Source of the DNA: an uncultured Curtobacterium sp.
GTDB taxonomy: Bacteria > Actinomycetota > Actinomycetes > Actinomycetales > Microbacteriaceae
Assembly (NCBI GenBank): GCA_913778205.1
Contig: CAJYUW010000046.1
Location: forward strand, 115,830-179,829
Direction of reading: 5' to 3'
Length of the DNA: 64,000 nt
Shown here: positions 1 to 9,074 of the stretch, piece after piece
Numbering within the stretch: the stretch's first letter is position 1
How the letters are laid out: every line of letters starts with the position of its first letter
The notes under the pieces: generated by a model
Told to the model about the DNA's origin: nothing
The model's input: the letters and a program-made list of their open reading frames with translations, nothing else
The model's database searches: none
Translations under genes and position numbers: made by a program

Positions 1-309
1 GAGGGGCGCGAGCGGCAGGGTGATCTTGTCGCCGACGCCACCCGTGGAGTGCTTGTCCACGGTCGTCTTGCCGAGCGACGCGAACGACATCCGCTCCCCC
101 GACGCGATCATCGCGAGCGTGAGGTCCTTGATCTCCCGCCGCTCCATGCCGTTCAGGAAGATCGCCATCGCGAGGGCCGCCATCTGCGGGTCCTCGACGT
201 ACCCGCGCGTGTAGGCGTCGACGAGCCAGTCGATCTCGGCGGTGCCGAGGGCGTCGCCGGAGCGCTTCGTACGGATGAGGTCGACGGTGTCGAAGGGTTC
301 GACGGCCAT
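1..309 (-). CDS. deoA: thymidine phosphorylase, N-terminal part (cut by window edge)
   Basis: Cleaves thymidine (and deoxyuridine) with phosphate to base and deoxyribose-1-phosphate in pyrimidine salvage. Only the first 103 residues are visible, beginning MAVEPFDTVDLIRTKR. The glycosyltransferase-family-3 helical N-terminus and the phosphate-binding KHSTGGVGDK motif near residues 82-92 identify the family. The ATG lies 4 bases after the cytidine deaminase stop, so it is the last visible gene of the nucleoside uptake and salvage operon. Complete family members are about 430 residues. A pyrimidine-nucleoside phosphorylase (Pdp) is the close alternative. Confidence 0.9.
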   Translation of the reverse strand, partial: MAVEPFDTVDLIRTKRSGDALGTAEIDWLVDAYTRGYVEDPQMAALAMAIFLNGMERREIKDLTLAMIASGERMSFASLGKTTVDKHSTGGVGDKITLPLAPL

Positions 310-313
310 GTGA

Positions 314-883
314 TCAGTGCTCCTGCTGGTAGACGGCGAGGGTGCGCGGCCCGAAGGCGTCCGGCAGGACCTCGTCGATGGTGCGGATGCCGGAGACGGT
401 CTCGAGGAGCATCCCCTCGGCGGAGTGCTCGAACAGCAGCTGCCGGCAGCGCCCGCACGGCATCAGGGTCGCCCCGTCGCCGTCGACGCACGTGAACGCG
501 ACGAGCTTGCCGCCGCCGGTCATGTGCAGCTGCGAGACGAGCGAGCACTCGGCGCAGAGGGTCACGCCGTAGGACGCGTTCTCGACGTTGCAGCCCGACA
601 CGACGCGCCCGTCGTCGGTGAGCGCCGCGGCGCCCACCGGGAACGACGAGTACGGCGCGTAGGCGTGCCGCATCGCGGCCGTGGCCGCGTCCCGCAGGAC
701 GGACCAGTCGACGTCGGCGGACGCCGTGTCGGCCGGGAGGCTCGTGGCGGTGTCCGCAGCGTCGGCGGCGGCACCGCCGCCGGTCGCCTGCAGCGCCGTT
801 GCCGGGTCCGCCCAGCCCGTCGCGGTCGCGTCCGCGTGTGCGGGACGCGACCCGGTGCCGGAGGTGGGTTCCGTGTCGGTCAT
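314..883 (-). CDS. cdd: cytidine deaminase with N-terminal extension
   Basis: Zinc enzyme that deaminates cytidine and deoxycytidine to uridine and deoxyuridine. The catalytic core spans about residues 58-189, with the CAE motif (C110, E112) and the zinc ligands of PCGRC (C143, C146). The product is 189 residues against about 130 for tetrameric family members. The extra roughly 57 residues are Ala/Thr/Asp/Ser-rich and look disordered, and I see no start codon that would remove them while keeping the core. It sits between the second nucleoside permease and thymidine phosphorylase, so imported cytidine can be converted and then cleaved. Confidence 0.93.
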   Translation of the reverse strand: MTDTEPTSGTGSRPAHADATATGWADPATALQATGGGAAADAADTATSLPADTASADVDWSVLRDAATAAMRHAYAPYSSFPVGAAALTDDGRVVSGCNVENASYGVTLCAECSLVSQLHMTGGGKLVAFTCVDGDGATLMPCGRCRQLLFEHSAEGMLLETVSGIRTIDEVLPDAFGPRTLAVYQQEH

Positions 884-902
884 GTGCCGTGCCTCCAGGC
901 CG

Positions 903-2195
903 TCAGCTCTTGATGTAGGGCTTGCCCGCCGCCGCGGGGCCGCGCACCTGCCCGACGAGGCCGGCGACCGCGAGGATCGTGACGACGTAGGGCAGCATGA
1001 GCAGGAACTCGCTCGGGACGGGCGAGCCCTTCACGACGCTCAGTGCGTTCTGCAGGTTCGACGCGAAGCCGAACAGCAGGGCCGCGAACGTCGCCCGGAT
1101 CGGGTCCCAGCGGCCGAAGATCACCGCGGCGAGGGCGATGTAGCCGGCGCCGGCGGTCATGTCCTTGGTGAAGCCGCCGACGGCGTCGAGCGTGAAGTAC
1201 GCACCGCCGAGGCCCGCGATCGCCCCCGCGAGGGAGACGTTCCAGAACCGCGTGCGGTTGACGTTGATGCCCACCGTGTCCGCGGCCTGCGGGTGCTCGC
1301 CGACCGAGCGGAGGCGGAGGCCCCATCGGGTCTTGAACAGGCAGAAGGTGACGACCGCGACGGCGACGTACGCCAGGTAGACGACGACGGTCTGCTCGAA
1401 GAAGATCGGGCCGATGACCGGGATCTGGTGCAGCAGCGGGATCTCGAGCTTCGGGAAGCGCAGGCCCACGTTGAGCGTCGACTCGTTCGGCGAGAGCACC
1501 TGCGAGTACAGGAAGCCGGTGAGTCCCGAGACGAACGCGTTGATGACGACACCGACGATGACCTGGTCGACGAGGTACTTGATGCTGAACGCGGCGAGGA
1601 TGAACGACACCAGGACGCCCGCGACGACCGCGCCGACGAGACCCGCCCACGGCGTCCCCGTGATGGACGCGACCAGGGCGGACGTGAACGCGCCGGCGAG
1701 GAACTGCCCCTCGATGGCGATGTTGACGACGCCGACCCGCTCGGAGATGACGCCGCCGAGGGCACCGAACACGAGCGGCACGCTGAGGCCGAGCGCACCG
1801 ACGAGCATGCCCGGGATCGTGATCGAGTCACCCGCGACGGCCCAGGCGAGGAAGCCCACGACGAACACGATCGCGAACAGCGCGGTCACCCAGAGCCGGA
1901 CCCGACGGTTCGCACGGGTCTCGAGGACCGCGTACACGGTGGCGAGCGCGAGCAGCACGATGACGACCACGCCCGTCGCGGTGGACGGCAGCGGGAGGTC
2001 CGGCAGGGCGAAGAAGTCGCCCTTCGAGGACAGCCGGAAGGTGGCGGTGCCCGGCCGGTGCGCGAGTCCGAAGAGGAGGAGCGCGAGGACCGTGAAGACG
2101 CCGTAGCCGATCGCGGTCTTCCAGCTCCGCGTGGTCTCGAGGTCGCGGCCCTGGGCGGGCAGCGCCGGGACAGCGGTGGGGGTCATGGTGCTCAC
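903..2195 (-). CDS. nucleoside ABC transporter permease 2 (NupC/YufQ type)
   Basis: Inner-membrane permease of a BmpA-type nucleoside importer, BPD_transp_2 (branched-chain amino acid/ribose) fold, 430 residues with about ten hydrophobic segments. The central family block reads GGVISERVGVVNIAIEGQ, and a conserved TVGINV lies further on. The start is a GTG at 2195 that overlaps the TGA of the first permease in a GTGA arrangement, so the two permeases are translationally coupled. An ATG three codons in (2186) is an alternative. Substrate class is inferred from the operon (lipoprotein, double ATPase, cdd, deoA). Confidence 0.92.
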   Translation of the reverse strand: MSTMTPTAVPALPAQGRDLETTRSWKTAIGYGVFTVLALLLFGLAHRPGTATFRLSSKGDFFALPDLPLPSTATGVVVIVLLALATVYAVLETRANRRVRLWVTALFAIVFVVGFLAWAVAGDSITIPGMLVGALGLSVPLVFGALGGVISERVGVVNIAIEGQFLAGAFTSALVASITGTPWAGLVGAVVAGVLVSFILAAFSIKYLVDQVIVGVVINAFVSGLTGFLYSQVLSPNESTLNVGLRFPKLEIPLLHQIPVIGPIFFEQTVVVYLAYVAVAVVTFCLFKTRWGLRLRSVGEHPQAADTVGINVNRTRFWNVSLAGAIAGLGGAYFTLDAVGGFTKDMTAGAGYIALAAVIFGRWDPIRATFAALLFGFASNLQNALSVVKGSPVPSEFLLMLPYVVTILAVAGLVGQVRGPAAAGKPYIKS

Positions 2196-3568
2196 GCGGC
2201 GACCGCCTTCTTGCTCTGCTTGGTGCGGGTTCGGCGGCGGGCGCCCGGCTGCGGGATCCGGAAGATCGCGCGGACGAGCGGCGGGGCCGCGATGAAGAGG
2301 ACGATGAGCGCCTGGATGACGCCCACGATGTCGATCGGGATGCCGTTCGCCGCCTGCATGGCGTAGCCGCCGTTCTTCAGGACGCCGAACAGGATCGCCG
2401 CCCAGAACACGCCCCACGGCTTCGAGCGCCCGAGGAGCGCGACCGTGATCGCGTCGAAGCCGATCCCGGCGTCGATGTTCGCGGTGAAGCCGCTCGTGAC
2501 TGCGCCCTGCACCTGGTACGCACCGGCGATGCCGACGAGGGCACCCGAGATGAGCATCACCCAGATGGTCAGGGACGGCACGCTCATGCCGGCGACGCGC
2601 GCGGCGCGGGGGTTCTCGCCGATCGTGCGGAACCGGAAGCCGAGCGACGACTTGTTGAGCAGCCACCACACGACGACGACCGCGACGATCGCGACGACGA
2701 ACCCGAGGTCGACGCCGTAGCGCGGACCGAACAGCTGCGGGAGCACCGAGCTGTCCCGCATGGCGGGCGAGATCGGGTTCGGGCTGCCCTTCGCCTGCAG
2801 CAGGCCCGGGGTGCGGAGCATGTAGCTGAGGAGGTAGAGCCCGACGTAGTTGAGCATGATCGTCAGCACGACCTCGTTGGCGCCGGTGCGGGCCTTGAGG
2901 ACACCGACGATCCCGCCCCACACGGCGCCGCCGACGATGCCGGCGATGATCGTCAGCGGGATGTGCACGATCGCGGGCAGCTGGAAGGAGAAGCCGACCC
3001 AGCCGGCCGCCGCTGCGCCCATGAGGATCTGGCCCTGGCCGCCGATGTTGAACAGCCCGGCGCGGAACGAGACCGCGATGCCGAGGCCGGCCGCGATGAG
3101 CGGGACGGCGTAGTCGAGCGACCGGGTGATCGGGACGATGGCCTGGGCGAACGAGCTCGCGCCGAAGTTGACCACCGAGCCCTGGAAGAGCGAGGCGTAC
3201 GCCCCGCCGACCGAGGTGCCGATCGCCTGGAAGGTGTCCGACGGCCGGGCGAAGAAGTAGCCGGCGGCGGTCCGGACGTTCTCGTCGGTCACCGCGATGA
3301 GGATGCCGCAGGCGACGAGGGCGAGGACGACGGCGAGGACGGTGACGAGGACCGAACCGTTGACGATGCTCTGGAGCGCGGTGCTCCAGCGGTCACCGCC
3401 CCCGGCGCGACGCTCGGAGTCGGCCGCGGAGTCCGTCATGAGGTGTGGTGTCGCAGCCTCCTCCTGCAGACGGTCATCGGTGACCGGGGTCTGCTCGGGC
3501 TGCGTGGCGCTCGCGCTGGTGTCGGGCTGCGTGGCGCTCGCGCTGTTCTCGGGTGGCGTGGTGCTCAC
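2192..3568 (-). CDS. nucleoside ABC transporter permease 1 (NupB/YufP type)
   Basis: First permease of the nucleoside importer, 458 residues. About 65 N-terminal residues are hydrophilic and contain the duplicated peptide SASATQP, unusual for the family. They are followed by the membrane domain with the family block FRAGLFNIGGQGQ. The GTG start at 3568 overlaps the TGA of the ATPase gene (GTGA), the same arrangement as with the downstream permease; both permeases even begin GTGAGCACC. The heterodimeric permease pair together with one double-domain ATPase matches the NupABC/YufOPQ layout. Confidence 0.92.
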   Translation of the reverse strand: MSTTPPENSASATQPDTSASATQPEQTPVTDDRLQEEAATPHLMTDSAADSERRAGGGDRWSTALQSIVNGSVLVTVLAVVLALVACGILIAVTDENVRTAAGYFFARPSDTFQAIGTSVGGAYASLFQGSVVNFGASSFAQAIVPITRSLDYAVPLIAAGLGIAVSFRAGLFNIGGQGQILMGAAAAGWVGFSFQLPAIVHIPLTIIAGIVGGAVWGGIVGVLKARTGANEVVLTIMLNYVGLYLLSYMLRTPGLLQAKGSPNPISPAMRDSSVLPQLFGPRYGVDLGFVVAIVAVVVVWWLLNKSSLGFRFRTIGENPRAARVAGMSVPSLTIWVMLISGALVGIAGAYQVQGAVTSGFTANIDAGIGFDAITVALLGRSKPWGVFWAAILFGVLKNGGYAMQAANGIPIDIVGVIQALIVLFIAAPPLVRAIFRIPQPGARRRTRTKQSKKAVAA

Positions 3569-5085
3569 GCTGCCAACTCCGTTCCTTCGGGCAGTTCGCC
3601 TGCCATCATGAGGCCGAGGACGTCTCGGGGGGTGTCCGCGGGGACGATGCCGACGATCGCGCCGCGGTACATCACGGCGATGCGGTCGGCGAGCGCCACG
3701 ACCTCGTCGAGCTCCGTGGAGACGACGATGACCGGGACACCGGTGTCGCGCGTGGCGACGATGCGCTTGTGCACGAACTCGATCGAGCCGACGTCGATGC
3801 CGCGCGTGGGCTGCGCCGCCACGAACAGTCGGAGCTCGCGGCTGAGTTCGCGCGCGAGGACGATCTTCTGCTGGTTGCCGCCAGAGAGCCGACCGGCCGC
3901 GGTGGTGCGGGACGGCGTCCGGATGTCGAACTCGGCGATCTTCTCGTCGGCGAAGGCGTCACGCTCGGCGCTGCGGATCGTGCCGGCGCGGACGAACTCG
4001 GCGTGGTCGGCCCGGTCGAGCATGAGGTTCTCGGCGATGGTGAACTCGCCGACGAGCCCGTCCTCCTTGCGGTCCTCGGGCACGAAGCCGACGCCCGCGT
4101 CGAGGATCTGCTTGACGCTGCGGCCCGTGATCTCGGCGCCGTCGAGCGTGACGTGGCCGGCGTGCACCGGCTCGAGGCCGAGCAGGGCCTCGGTGAGCTC
4201 GGTCTGGCCGTTGCCCTGGACACCGGCGATCGCGAGGACCTCGCCGCGGCGGACCGTGAACGAGACGTCGTCGACGAGCACGACGCCGGACGGGTCGGTG
4301 ACCGTGAGGTGGTCGACCACGAGGGCGTCCTCGCCCCCGGACGCCGGCGTCTTGTCGACCACGAGCGACACGGCTCGGCCGACCATGAGCGCGGCGAGCT
4401 CGTTGTTCGTCGCGGTCGGCGACGCCTCGCCCACGACCGCGCCGAGCCGGATCACCGTGATGCGGTCGGCGACCTCGCGGACCTCGCGCAGCTTGTGCGT
4501 GATGAAGACGATCGCGGTGCCGGACTCGCGGAGCTGGCGCATGATCGCCATGAGCTCGTCGGTCTCCTGCGGGGTGAGTACGGCGGTCGGCTCGTCGAAC
4601 ACGAGCACCTTCGCGTCGCGCGACAGCGCCTTGATGATCTCGACGCGCTGCTGCACGCCGACGGGGAGGTCCTCGACCTTCGCGTCGGGGTCGACGTCGA
4701 ACCCGAACCGGTCGCTGATCTCCCGCACCCTGGCCCGGGCGCCGGCGAGGTCGAGGCGCCCGCCGAGGGTGGTCTGTTCCTGGCCGAGCATGACGTTCTC
4801 GGCGACGGTGAAGACGGGGACGAGCATGAAGTGCTGGTGCACCATGCCGATGCCGGCGCGCATGGCGTCACCGGGGCCGTCGAAGTCCTGGACGACGTCG
4901 TCCAGGAGGATCTCGCCCTCGTCGGCCTGGTACAGGCCGTAGAGGACGTTCATGAGGGTGGACTTGCCGGCACCGTTCTCACCGAGGAGGCAGTGGACCT
5001 CCCCCGGCTCGACGGTGAGCGAGATGTGGTCGTTCGCGACCAGTGATCCGAACCGCTTGGTGATGCCTCGGAGTTCGAGCTTCAT
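3565..5085 (-). CDS. nucleoside ABC transporter ATP-binding protein, two ABC domains (NupA/YufO type)
   Basis: Energises nucleoside import. The 506-residue product has two ABC cassettes. The first has a normal Walker A (GENGAGKST, about residue 35) and Walker B (VLVFDEPTA). The second has the degenerate Walker A typical of RbsA-like sugar/nucleoside ATPases (GVQGNGQTE) and the signature LSGGNQQK. The ATG at 5085 is chosen because the protein then begins directly with the ABC strand MKLELRGITKRFG. It follows the lipoprotein gene by 77 bases containing a hairpin. Confidence 0.94.
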   Translation of the reverse strand: MKLELRGITKRFGSLVANDHISLTVEPGEVHCLLGENGAGKSTLMNVLYGLYQADEGEILLDDVVQDFDGPGDAMRAGIGMVHQHFMLVPVFTVAENVMLGQEQTTLGGRLDLAGARARVREISDRFGFDVDPDAKVEDLPVGVQQRVEIIKALSRDAKVLVFDEPTAVLTPQETDELMAIMRQLRESGTAIVFITHKLREVREVADRITVIRLGAVVGEASPTATNNELAALMVGRAVSLVVDKTPASGGEDALVVDHLTVTDPSGVVLVDDVSFTVRRGEVLAIAGVQGNGQTELTEALLGLEPVHAGHVTLDGAEITGRSVKQILDAGVGFVPEDRKEDGLVGEFTIAENLMLDRADHAEFVRAGTIRSAERDAFADEKIAEFDIRTPSRTTAAGRLSGGNQQKIVLARELSRELRLFVAAQPTRGIDVGSIEFVHKRIVATRDTGVPVIVVSTELDEVVALADRIAVMYRGAIVGIVPADTPRDVLGLMMAGELPEGTELAA

Positions 5086-5122
5086 GTCTGTGCTGCGCAG
5101 TTCCTCGTGTCGGGGCACGGGA

Positions 5123-5154
5123 ATGCGGGCGAGGGATCGCTCCCCCGCCCGCAT
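5123..5154 (-). other. intercistronic hairpin between lipoprotein and ATPase genes
   Basis: Inverted repeat: 9 bp (ATGCGGGCG / CGCCCGCAT), one mismatch, then 3 more bp, around a 6-base loop. It lies between the binding-protein stop and the ATPase start. Hairpins here commonly protect the abundant binding-protein mRNA or partly terminate transcription; that role is inference. There is no T-run. Confidence 0.55.
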
Positions 5155-5162
5155 CCGTGGTG

Positions 5163-6236
5163 TTACTTGACGGTCGCTTCGGTCTTGACCGTGATCGAGC
5201 CGTCGATGATGCCGGACTTGATCGTGTCGAGCTCGCCCTCGAGGCCGCTGTCGACCTTGGAGGCGTAGTCGTGGAACGGCGCGATGCCGACGCCCTCGTT
5301 CTTCAGCGTGCCGACGTACGGCTCGTTCGAGTAGTCGCCCTTGGCGGCCTGCTCGACGACGTCGCGGGTCGCGGGGCGCATGCCCTTCTCGACGGACGTG
5401 AACGCGATGTCCTTGTACCGGGGGTCGGCCTCGTAGAGGTCGCTGTCCGCGCCGATGAGGACGGAGCCGTTGTCGGCGTCCTTGATGGCCTCGGCGGCCG
5501 ACTGGTAGATCGGACCACCGACCGGCAGGATCACGTCCGCGTCCTGGTCGAGCAGGGTCTGCGCGACGGCCTTGGCCTGCGTGCCGGCCTCGAAGCCACC
5601 GGTGAAGGAGCCCTTCTGGCTGTCGACGTCCCAGCCGACGACCTTGACGTCCTTCTTCTTCTGCTCGTTGTAGTACTTCACGCCGTCCGCGAAGCCGTCC
5701 ATGAAGATGGTGACGGTCGGGATCTGCATGCCGCCGAAGGTGCCGACGACGCCGGACTTCGAGTACGACGCGGCCGCGTAGCCGGCGAGGAACGCCGCCT
5801 GCGAGGTGTCGAACGTGATCGGCTTGACGTTGTCGGCCTTGATCGAGTTGTCGTCGATGATCGCGAAGTCGGTGTCGGGGTTCGCGGCGGCCTGCTTCTT
5901 CGTGGCGTCGGCGAGGTTGAAGCCGACCGTGACGATGAGCTTGCAGTTCTGGTTGATCAGCTGCTCGATGTTCGAGTCGTAGACCGTCGAGTCCTTCGAC
6001 TCCGCCGACTTGTAGGTCGCGCCGAGCTGCTTGGCGGCGTCCTGCAGGCCCTCGTAGCCGAGCTGGTTGAACGACTTGTCGTCGAAGCCGCCGGAGTCGG
6101 AGACCATGCAGGGACGGAAGTCGGTCTTCTTCGCCGAGGCGTTGTCGGACGGGGCGGCGGAGCAGCCGGCGAGGACGGCGGCGGTGCCGACCAGGGCGAG
6201 GCCGCTGAGCGCGATCTTTCGGGTGCGGGATGACAC
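5163..6236 (-). CDS. BmpA-family nucleoside-binding lipoprotein
   Basis: Extracytoplasmic substrate-binding protein of the nucleoside importer (PnrA/BmpA family, periplasmic-binding fold). The signal peptide ends in the lipobox LAGC, so it is a lipoprotein of 357 residues. Family blocks include DSGGFDDKSFNQ, the usual BmpA nucleoside-binding start. The GTG at 6236 is chosen over upstream frames because GGAGG lies 8 bases before it and the signal peptide follows immediately. It is the promoter-proximal gene of the nup-cdd-deoA operon. Confidence 0.93.
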   Translation of the reverse strand: MSSRTRKIALSGLALVGTAAVLAGCSAAPSDNASAKKTDFRPCMVSDSGGFDDKSFNQLGYEGLQDAAKQLGATYKSAESKDSTVYDSNIEQLINQNCKLIVTVGFNLADATKKQAAANPDTDFAIIDDNSIKADNVKPITFDTSQAAFLAGYAAASYSKSGVVGTFGGMQIPTVTIFMDGFADGVKYYNEQKKKDVKVVGWDVDSQKGSFTGGFEAGTQAKAVAQTLLDQDADVILPVGGPIYQSAAEAIKDADNGSVLIGADSDLYEADPRYKDIAFTSVEKGMRPATRDVVEQAAKGDYSNEPYVGTLKNEGVGIAPFHDYASKVDSGLEGELDTIKSGIIDGSITVKTEATVK

Positions 6237-6354
6237 TTGGGTGATTCCTCCGGGGGCGTTGGCCCGGAGCTGTGGTTCCGGGCGATCGTGGCGACAGTAC
6301 ACGACAGTCCGACCGGTACAGAACCCCCTGCTGACGGGTCCGCGATCGGTTACG

Positions 6355-6392
6355 GGATCGCGATCCGGCGGAAACGTGCCCGTAACGCACGT
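6355..6392. promoter_or_regulatory. palindromes upstream of the nucleoside operon (possible operator)
   Basis: In the 198-base gap before the lipoprotein gene there are two inverted repeats: the perfect 12-mer GGATCGCGATCC at 6355-6366, and ACGTGC-N7-GCACGT at 6374-6392. They could be a regulator site for the nucleoside operon or 3' structure of the converging-side manC gene. No clear -35/-10 pair was found. Confidence 0.3.
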
Positions 6393-6434
6393 CCCAGTGT
6401 TCCCGGGCCGTCAAGCGCTTTTCGTGGTGGAGCG

Positions 6435-7550
6435 CTACAGGACGTCCCCGCGCCCGCTGATCTTCAGTGCATCCACCACACCCTTGACCCGCTGGGCGTT
6501 CGCGCTCGTGGTCACGAGGAGGGCGTCGGGGGTGTCCACGACGACGATGTCCTCGACCCCGATGAGCGAGATCAGCCGCTGGCTGTGCGACACCACGATG
6601 CCGCTCGACGAGTCCGCCAGGATGCGGGCGCCGTCCCCGAGCACGGCGAGGTTGTTCGCCCGTCCGCCCGACTGCAGCTTCGCGAGCGACGCGAAGTCGC
6701 CGACGTCGTCCCAGTCGAAGTCCCCGGGCACGACGGCCATCCGACCGGCGGCCGCGGCGGGTTCCGCCACGGTGTAGTCGATCGCGATCTTCTCGAGCCC
6801 CGGCCACACGGCGTCGACGACCGCGCCACGCGACGAGGTGTCCCACGCGTCGGCGAGCTCCTCGAGGCCGGCGAGCAGGTCGGGCTTCGTCCGGCCGATC
6901 TCGGCGAGCAGCACGTCCGCACGTGCGATGAACATGCCGGCGTTCCACAGGTACGTGCCCTGCTCGAGGTACGAGCGCGCGGTGTCGAGGTCGGGCTTCT
7001 CGACGAACGACCGCACCGCGTGCGCGGTCGGCGCCCCCTCGATCCCCATGGTGTCGCCGTGCGCGTGGATGTACCCGAAGCCGATCGCCGGCTCGGTAGG
7101 CGTGATGCCGATGGTCGTGACGTAGCCGGCCCGGGCCGCCGCGACGGCCTCGCGGACCGAACGCCGGAAGCCGCGGGCGTCGCCGATCACGTGGTCGGCG
7201 GCGAACGACCCGACGACGACGTCCGGCTCGCGGCGTCGCAGGATCGCTGCGGCGAGGCCGATCGCGGCCGTGGAGTCCTTCGGCTCGCTCTCCAGCACGA
7301 CGTTGTGGTCCGCGACGCCGGGCAGCTGGGACTCGACCGCGGCGCGGTGCGCCCGCCCGGTGACGACCATGATCCGCTGGTCGCCGGCGAGCGGCGCGAG
7401 TCGGTCCCACGTCTGCCGCAGCAGCGACGTCCCCGACCCGGTCAGGTCGTGCAGGAACTTCGGGGCGTCGGCGCGCGACAGCGGCCAGAGCCGCGAACCG
7501 ATGCCGCCGGCGGGGATGATCGCGTAGAAGTCTCGGAGCTCGTCTGCCAC
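6435..7550 (-). CDS. manC: mannose-1-phosphate guanylyltransferase
   Basis: Makes GDP-mannose from mannose-1-phosphate and GTP. The N-terminus carries the nucleotidyltransferase signature GGIGSRLWPLS, followed by PKDSTAAI and the sugar-binding FVEKPD and LWNAGMF blocks, in 371 residues (ManC core, no isomerase domain). The start is a GTG at 7550 preceded by GGTGAG. Upstream in-frame codons give an Arg/Pro-rich tail unlike the family. It diverges from a GT4 glycosyltransferase that may use the product. Confidence 0.9.
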   Translation of the reverse strand: MADELRDFYAIIPAGGIGSRLWPLSRADAPKFLHDLTGSGTSLLRQTWDRLAPLAGDQRIMVVTGRAHRAAVESQLPGVADHNVVLESEPKDSTAAIGLAAAILRRREPDVVVGSFAADHVIGDARGFRRSVREAVAAARAGYVTTIGITPTEPAIGFGYIHAHGDTMGIEGAPTAHAVRSFVEKPDLDTARSYLEQGTYLWNAGMFIARADVLLAEIGRTKPDLLAGLEELADAWDTSSRGAVVDAVWPGLEKIAIDYTVAEPAAAAGRMAVVPGDFDWDDVGDFASLAKLQSGGRANNLAVLGDGARILADSSSGIVVSHSQRLISLIGVEDIVVVDTPDALLVTTSANAQRVKGVVDALKISGRGDVL

Positions 7551-7760
7551 CCGCTCACCGTACCGGTCCGACCGGGCGCGGACCGGGAGCTTCCCGCACG
7601 CATCCCGCACGGACGCCGTGCGCGACCCCGCACGGCGCCGACGTGGGCCGCCCGCCGGACGCGCACCGGGCCTCCCGTCCGCTTGTTCACCACCTGCGTG
7701 CGCGACGTTCATCCCGACGGCCCCGGGGGGTCACGCCCCGCGCGCAGCATCGGGAGCACC

Positions 7761-8999
7761 ATGAGCCCACGCAGCGTGGAGCGCGGCACGTCCCAACGGA
7801 CCGTCGCCGTCGTGACCGAGAGCTTCCTGCCCACCCTCAACGGCGTGACCACGAGCGTCATCGCGGTCCTCGACCACCTGCGGCTGCGCGGCCACCGCGC
7901 CGTCGTGATCGCGCCGGACACCCCGGGCATCGCCCAGCTCCGGCCGAAGGACCACGTCGAGCGGTTCAACGGCTACGACGTGCACCGCGTCCCCGCGGTC
8001 GCCTACCGGCAGTTCCCGGTCGCGCTCCCCCACCCGGTGCTCGACACGATCCTCGCCGCCTCCGGCGCCGACGTGCTCCACGCCGCGAGCCCCTTCCTGC
8101 TCGGCGGGCGCGCGATCACGGCGGCCGGGAGGCTCGGCATCCCCTCCGTCGCCGTCTTCCAGACCGACGTGGCCGGGTTCGCCCGCCGCAACGGCCTGAC
8201 CGCGACCGTCCCGCTGGTGCGCAAGATCCTCGGGCGCATCCACGAGGGGGCATCGCTGACGCTCGCGCCGTCGAGCGCGACGGCGGCGATGCTCGCCGAG
8301 GACGGCGTGCCGCGCGTCGCGCGGTGGGGCCGCGGCGTGGACACGACCCTGTTTCACCCGGAGCGCCGCGACGCGGCGCACGTCCGTGCGCTCCGCCGCA
8401 GGCTCGCGCCGAACGGCGAGACCGTCGTCGGCTACGTGGGGCGGCTCGCTCCGGAGAAGGAGGTCGAGCGGCTCGCCGAGCTCGGCGGTGTCCCGGGCAT
8501 CCGGGTCGTGGTCGCGGGAGGGGGTCCCTCCCGGCCGCTGCTGGAGCGGCGGCTGCGGCACCTCGACGTGCACTTCACCGGGCCGCTGCGCGGCGACGCG
8601 CTCGCCGACGCCTACGCGGCGCTCGACGTCTTCGTGCACACCGGGCCGGCCGAGACCTTCGGCCAGACCCTGCAGGAGGCGCACGCGAGCGGCCTGCCGG
8701 TCGTGGCCCCCGCCTCGGGCGGACCGGTCGACCTCGTGGCGCCCGGCCTGGACGGCGACCTCTACGACCCGGACGAGCCGCAGGCGCTCCGACGCGCGGT
8801 CCTCCGCCTGCACCACGACCGTGCGTTGGCCGCACGCATGGGCTCCGCCGGGCGGCTCCGCGTGGAGGGCACCACCTGGGAGGCCGTCGGCGACCAGCTG
8901 CTGGCGCACCACGACACGGCGAGGACGATCGGCGCGCCGCCGGCCGCGGCACGGTCGGTCCGTGCCCGTTGGCACGAGAACGTCAGTGCGCGAGCATAG
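7761..8999 (+). CDS. GT4-family glycosyltransferase (probable mannosyltransferase)
   Basis: Retaining GT-B glycosyltransferase of 412 residues. The N-terminal acceptor domain begins with TESFLPTLNGVTTSV, and the C-terminal nucleotide-sugar domain has GRLAPEKEVERL and the E-x7-E motif region PAETFGQTLQEA. The closest remembered relatives are actinobacterial phosphatidylinositol/glycolipid alpha-mannosyltransferases (PimB', MgtA). Divergence from manC supports GDP-mannose as donor, but substrate is inferred. The ATG at 7761 has GGGAG 5 bases upstream. Confidence 0.82.
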   Translation: MSPRSVERGTSQRTVAVVTESFLPTLNGVTTSVIAVLDHLRLRGHRAVVIAPDTPGIAQLRPKDHVERFNGYDVHRVPAVAYRQFPVALPHPVLDTILAASGADVLHAASPFLLGGRAITAAGRLGIPSVAVFQTDVAGFARRNGLTATVPLVRKILGRIHEGASLTLAPSSATAAMLAEDGVPRVARWGRGVDTTLFHPERRDAAHVRALRRRLAPNGETVVGYVGRLAPEKEVERLAELGGVPGIRVVVAGGGPSRPLLERRLRHLDVHFTGPLRGDALADAYAALDVFVHTGPAETFGQTLQEAHASGLPVVAPASGGPVDLVAPGLDGDLYDPDEPQALRRAVLRLHHDRALAARMGSAGRLRVEGTTWEAVGDQLLAHHDTARTIGAPPAAARSVRARWHENVSARA

Positions 9000-9002
9000 G
9001 AT
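8997..9002 (+). promoter_or_regulatory. possible -10 box for sdhCDAB
   Basis: TAGGAT immediately after the glycosyltransferase stop, about 70 bases before sdhC. It matches the TANNNT form of other -10 boxes in this window. No convincing -35 was found. Confidence 0.35.
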
Positions 9003-9074
9003 GGGAGTGTTCCACAGAACACCAACGGCAACGGCTCGCCGATCGGCGGGCCCGTCCTACGGGAGGACTCGCTC

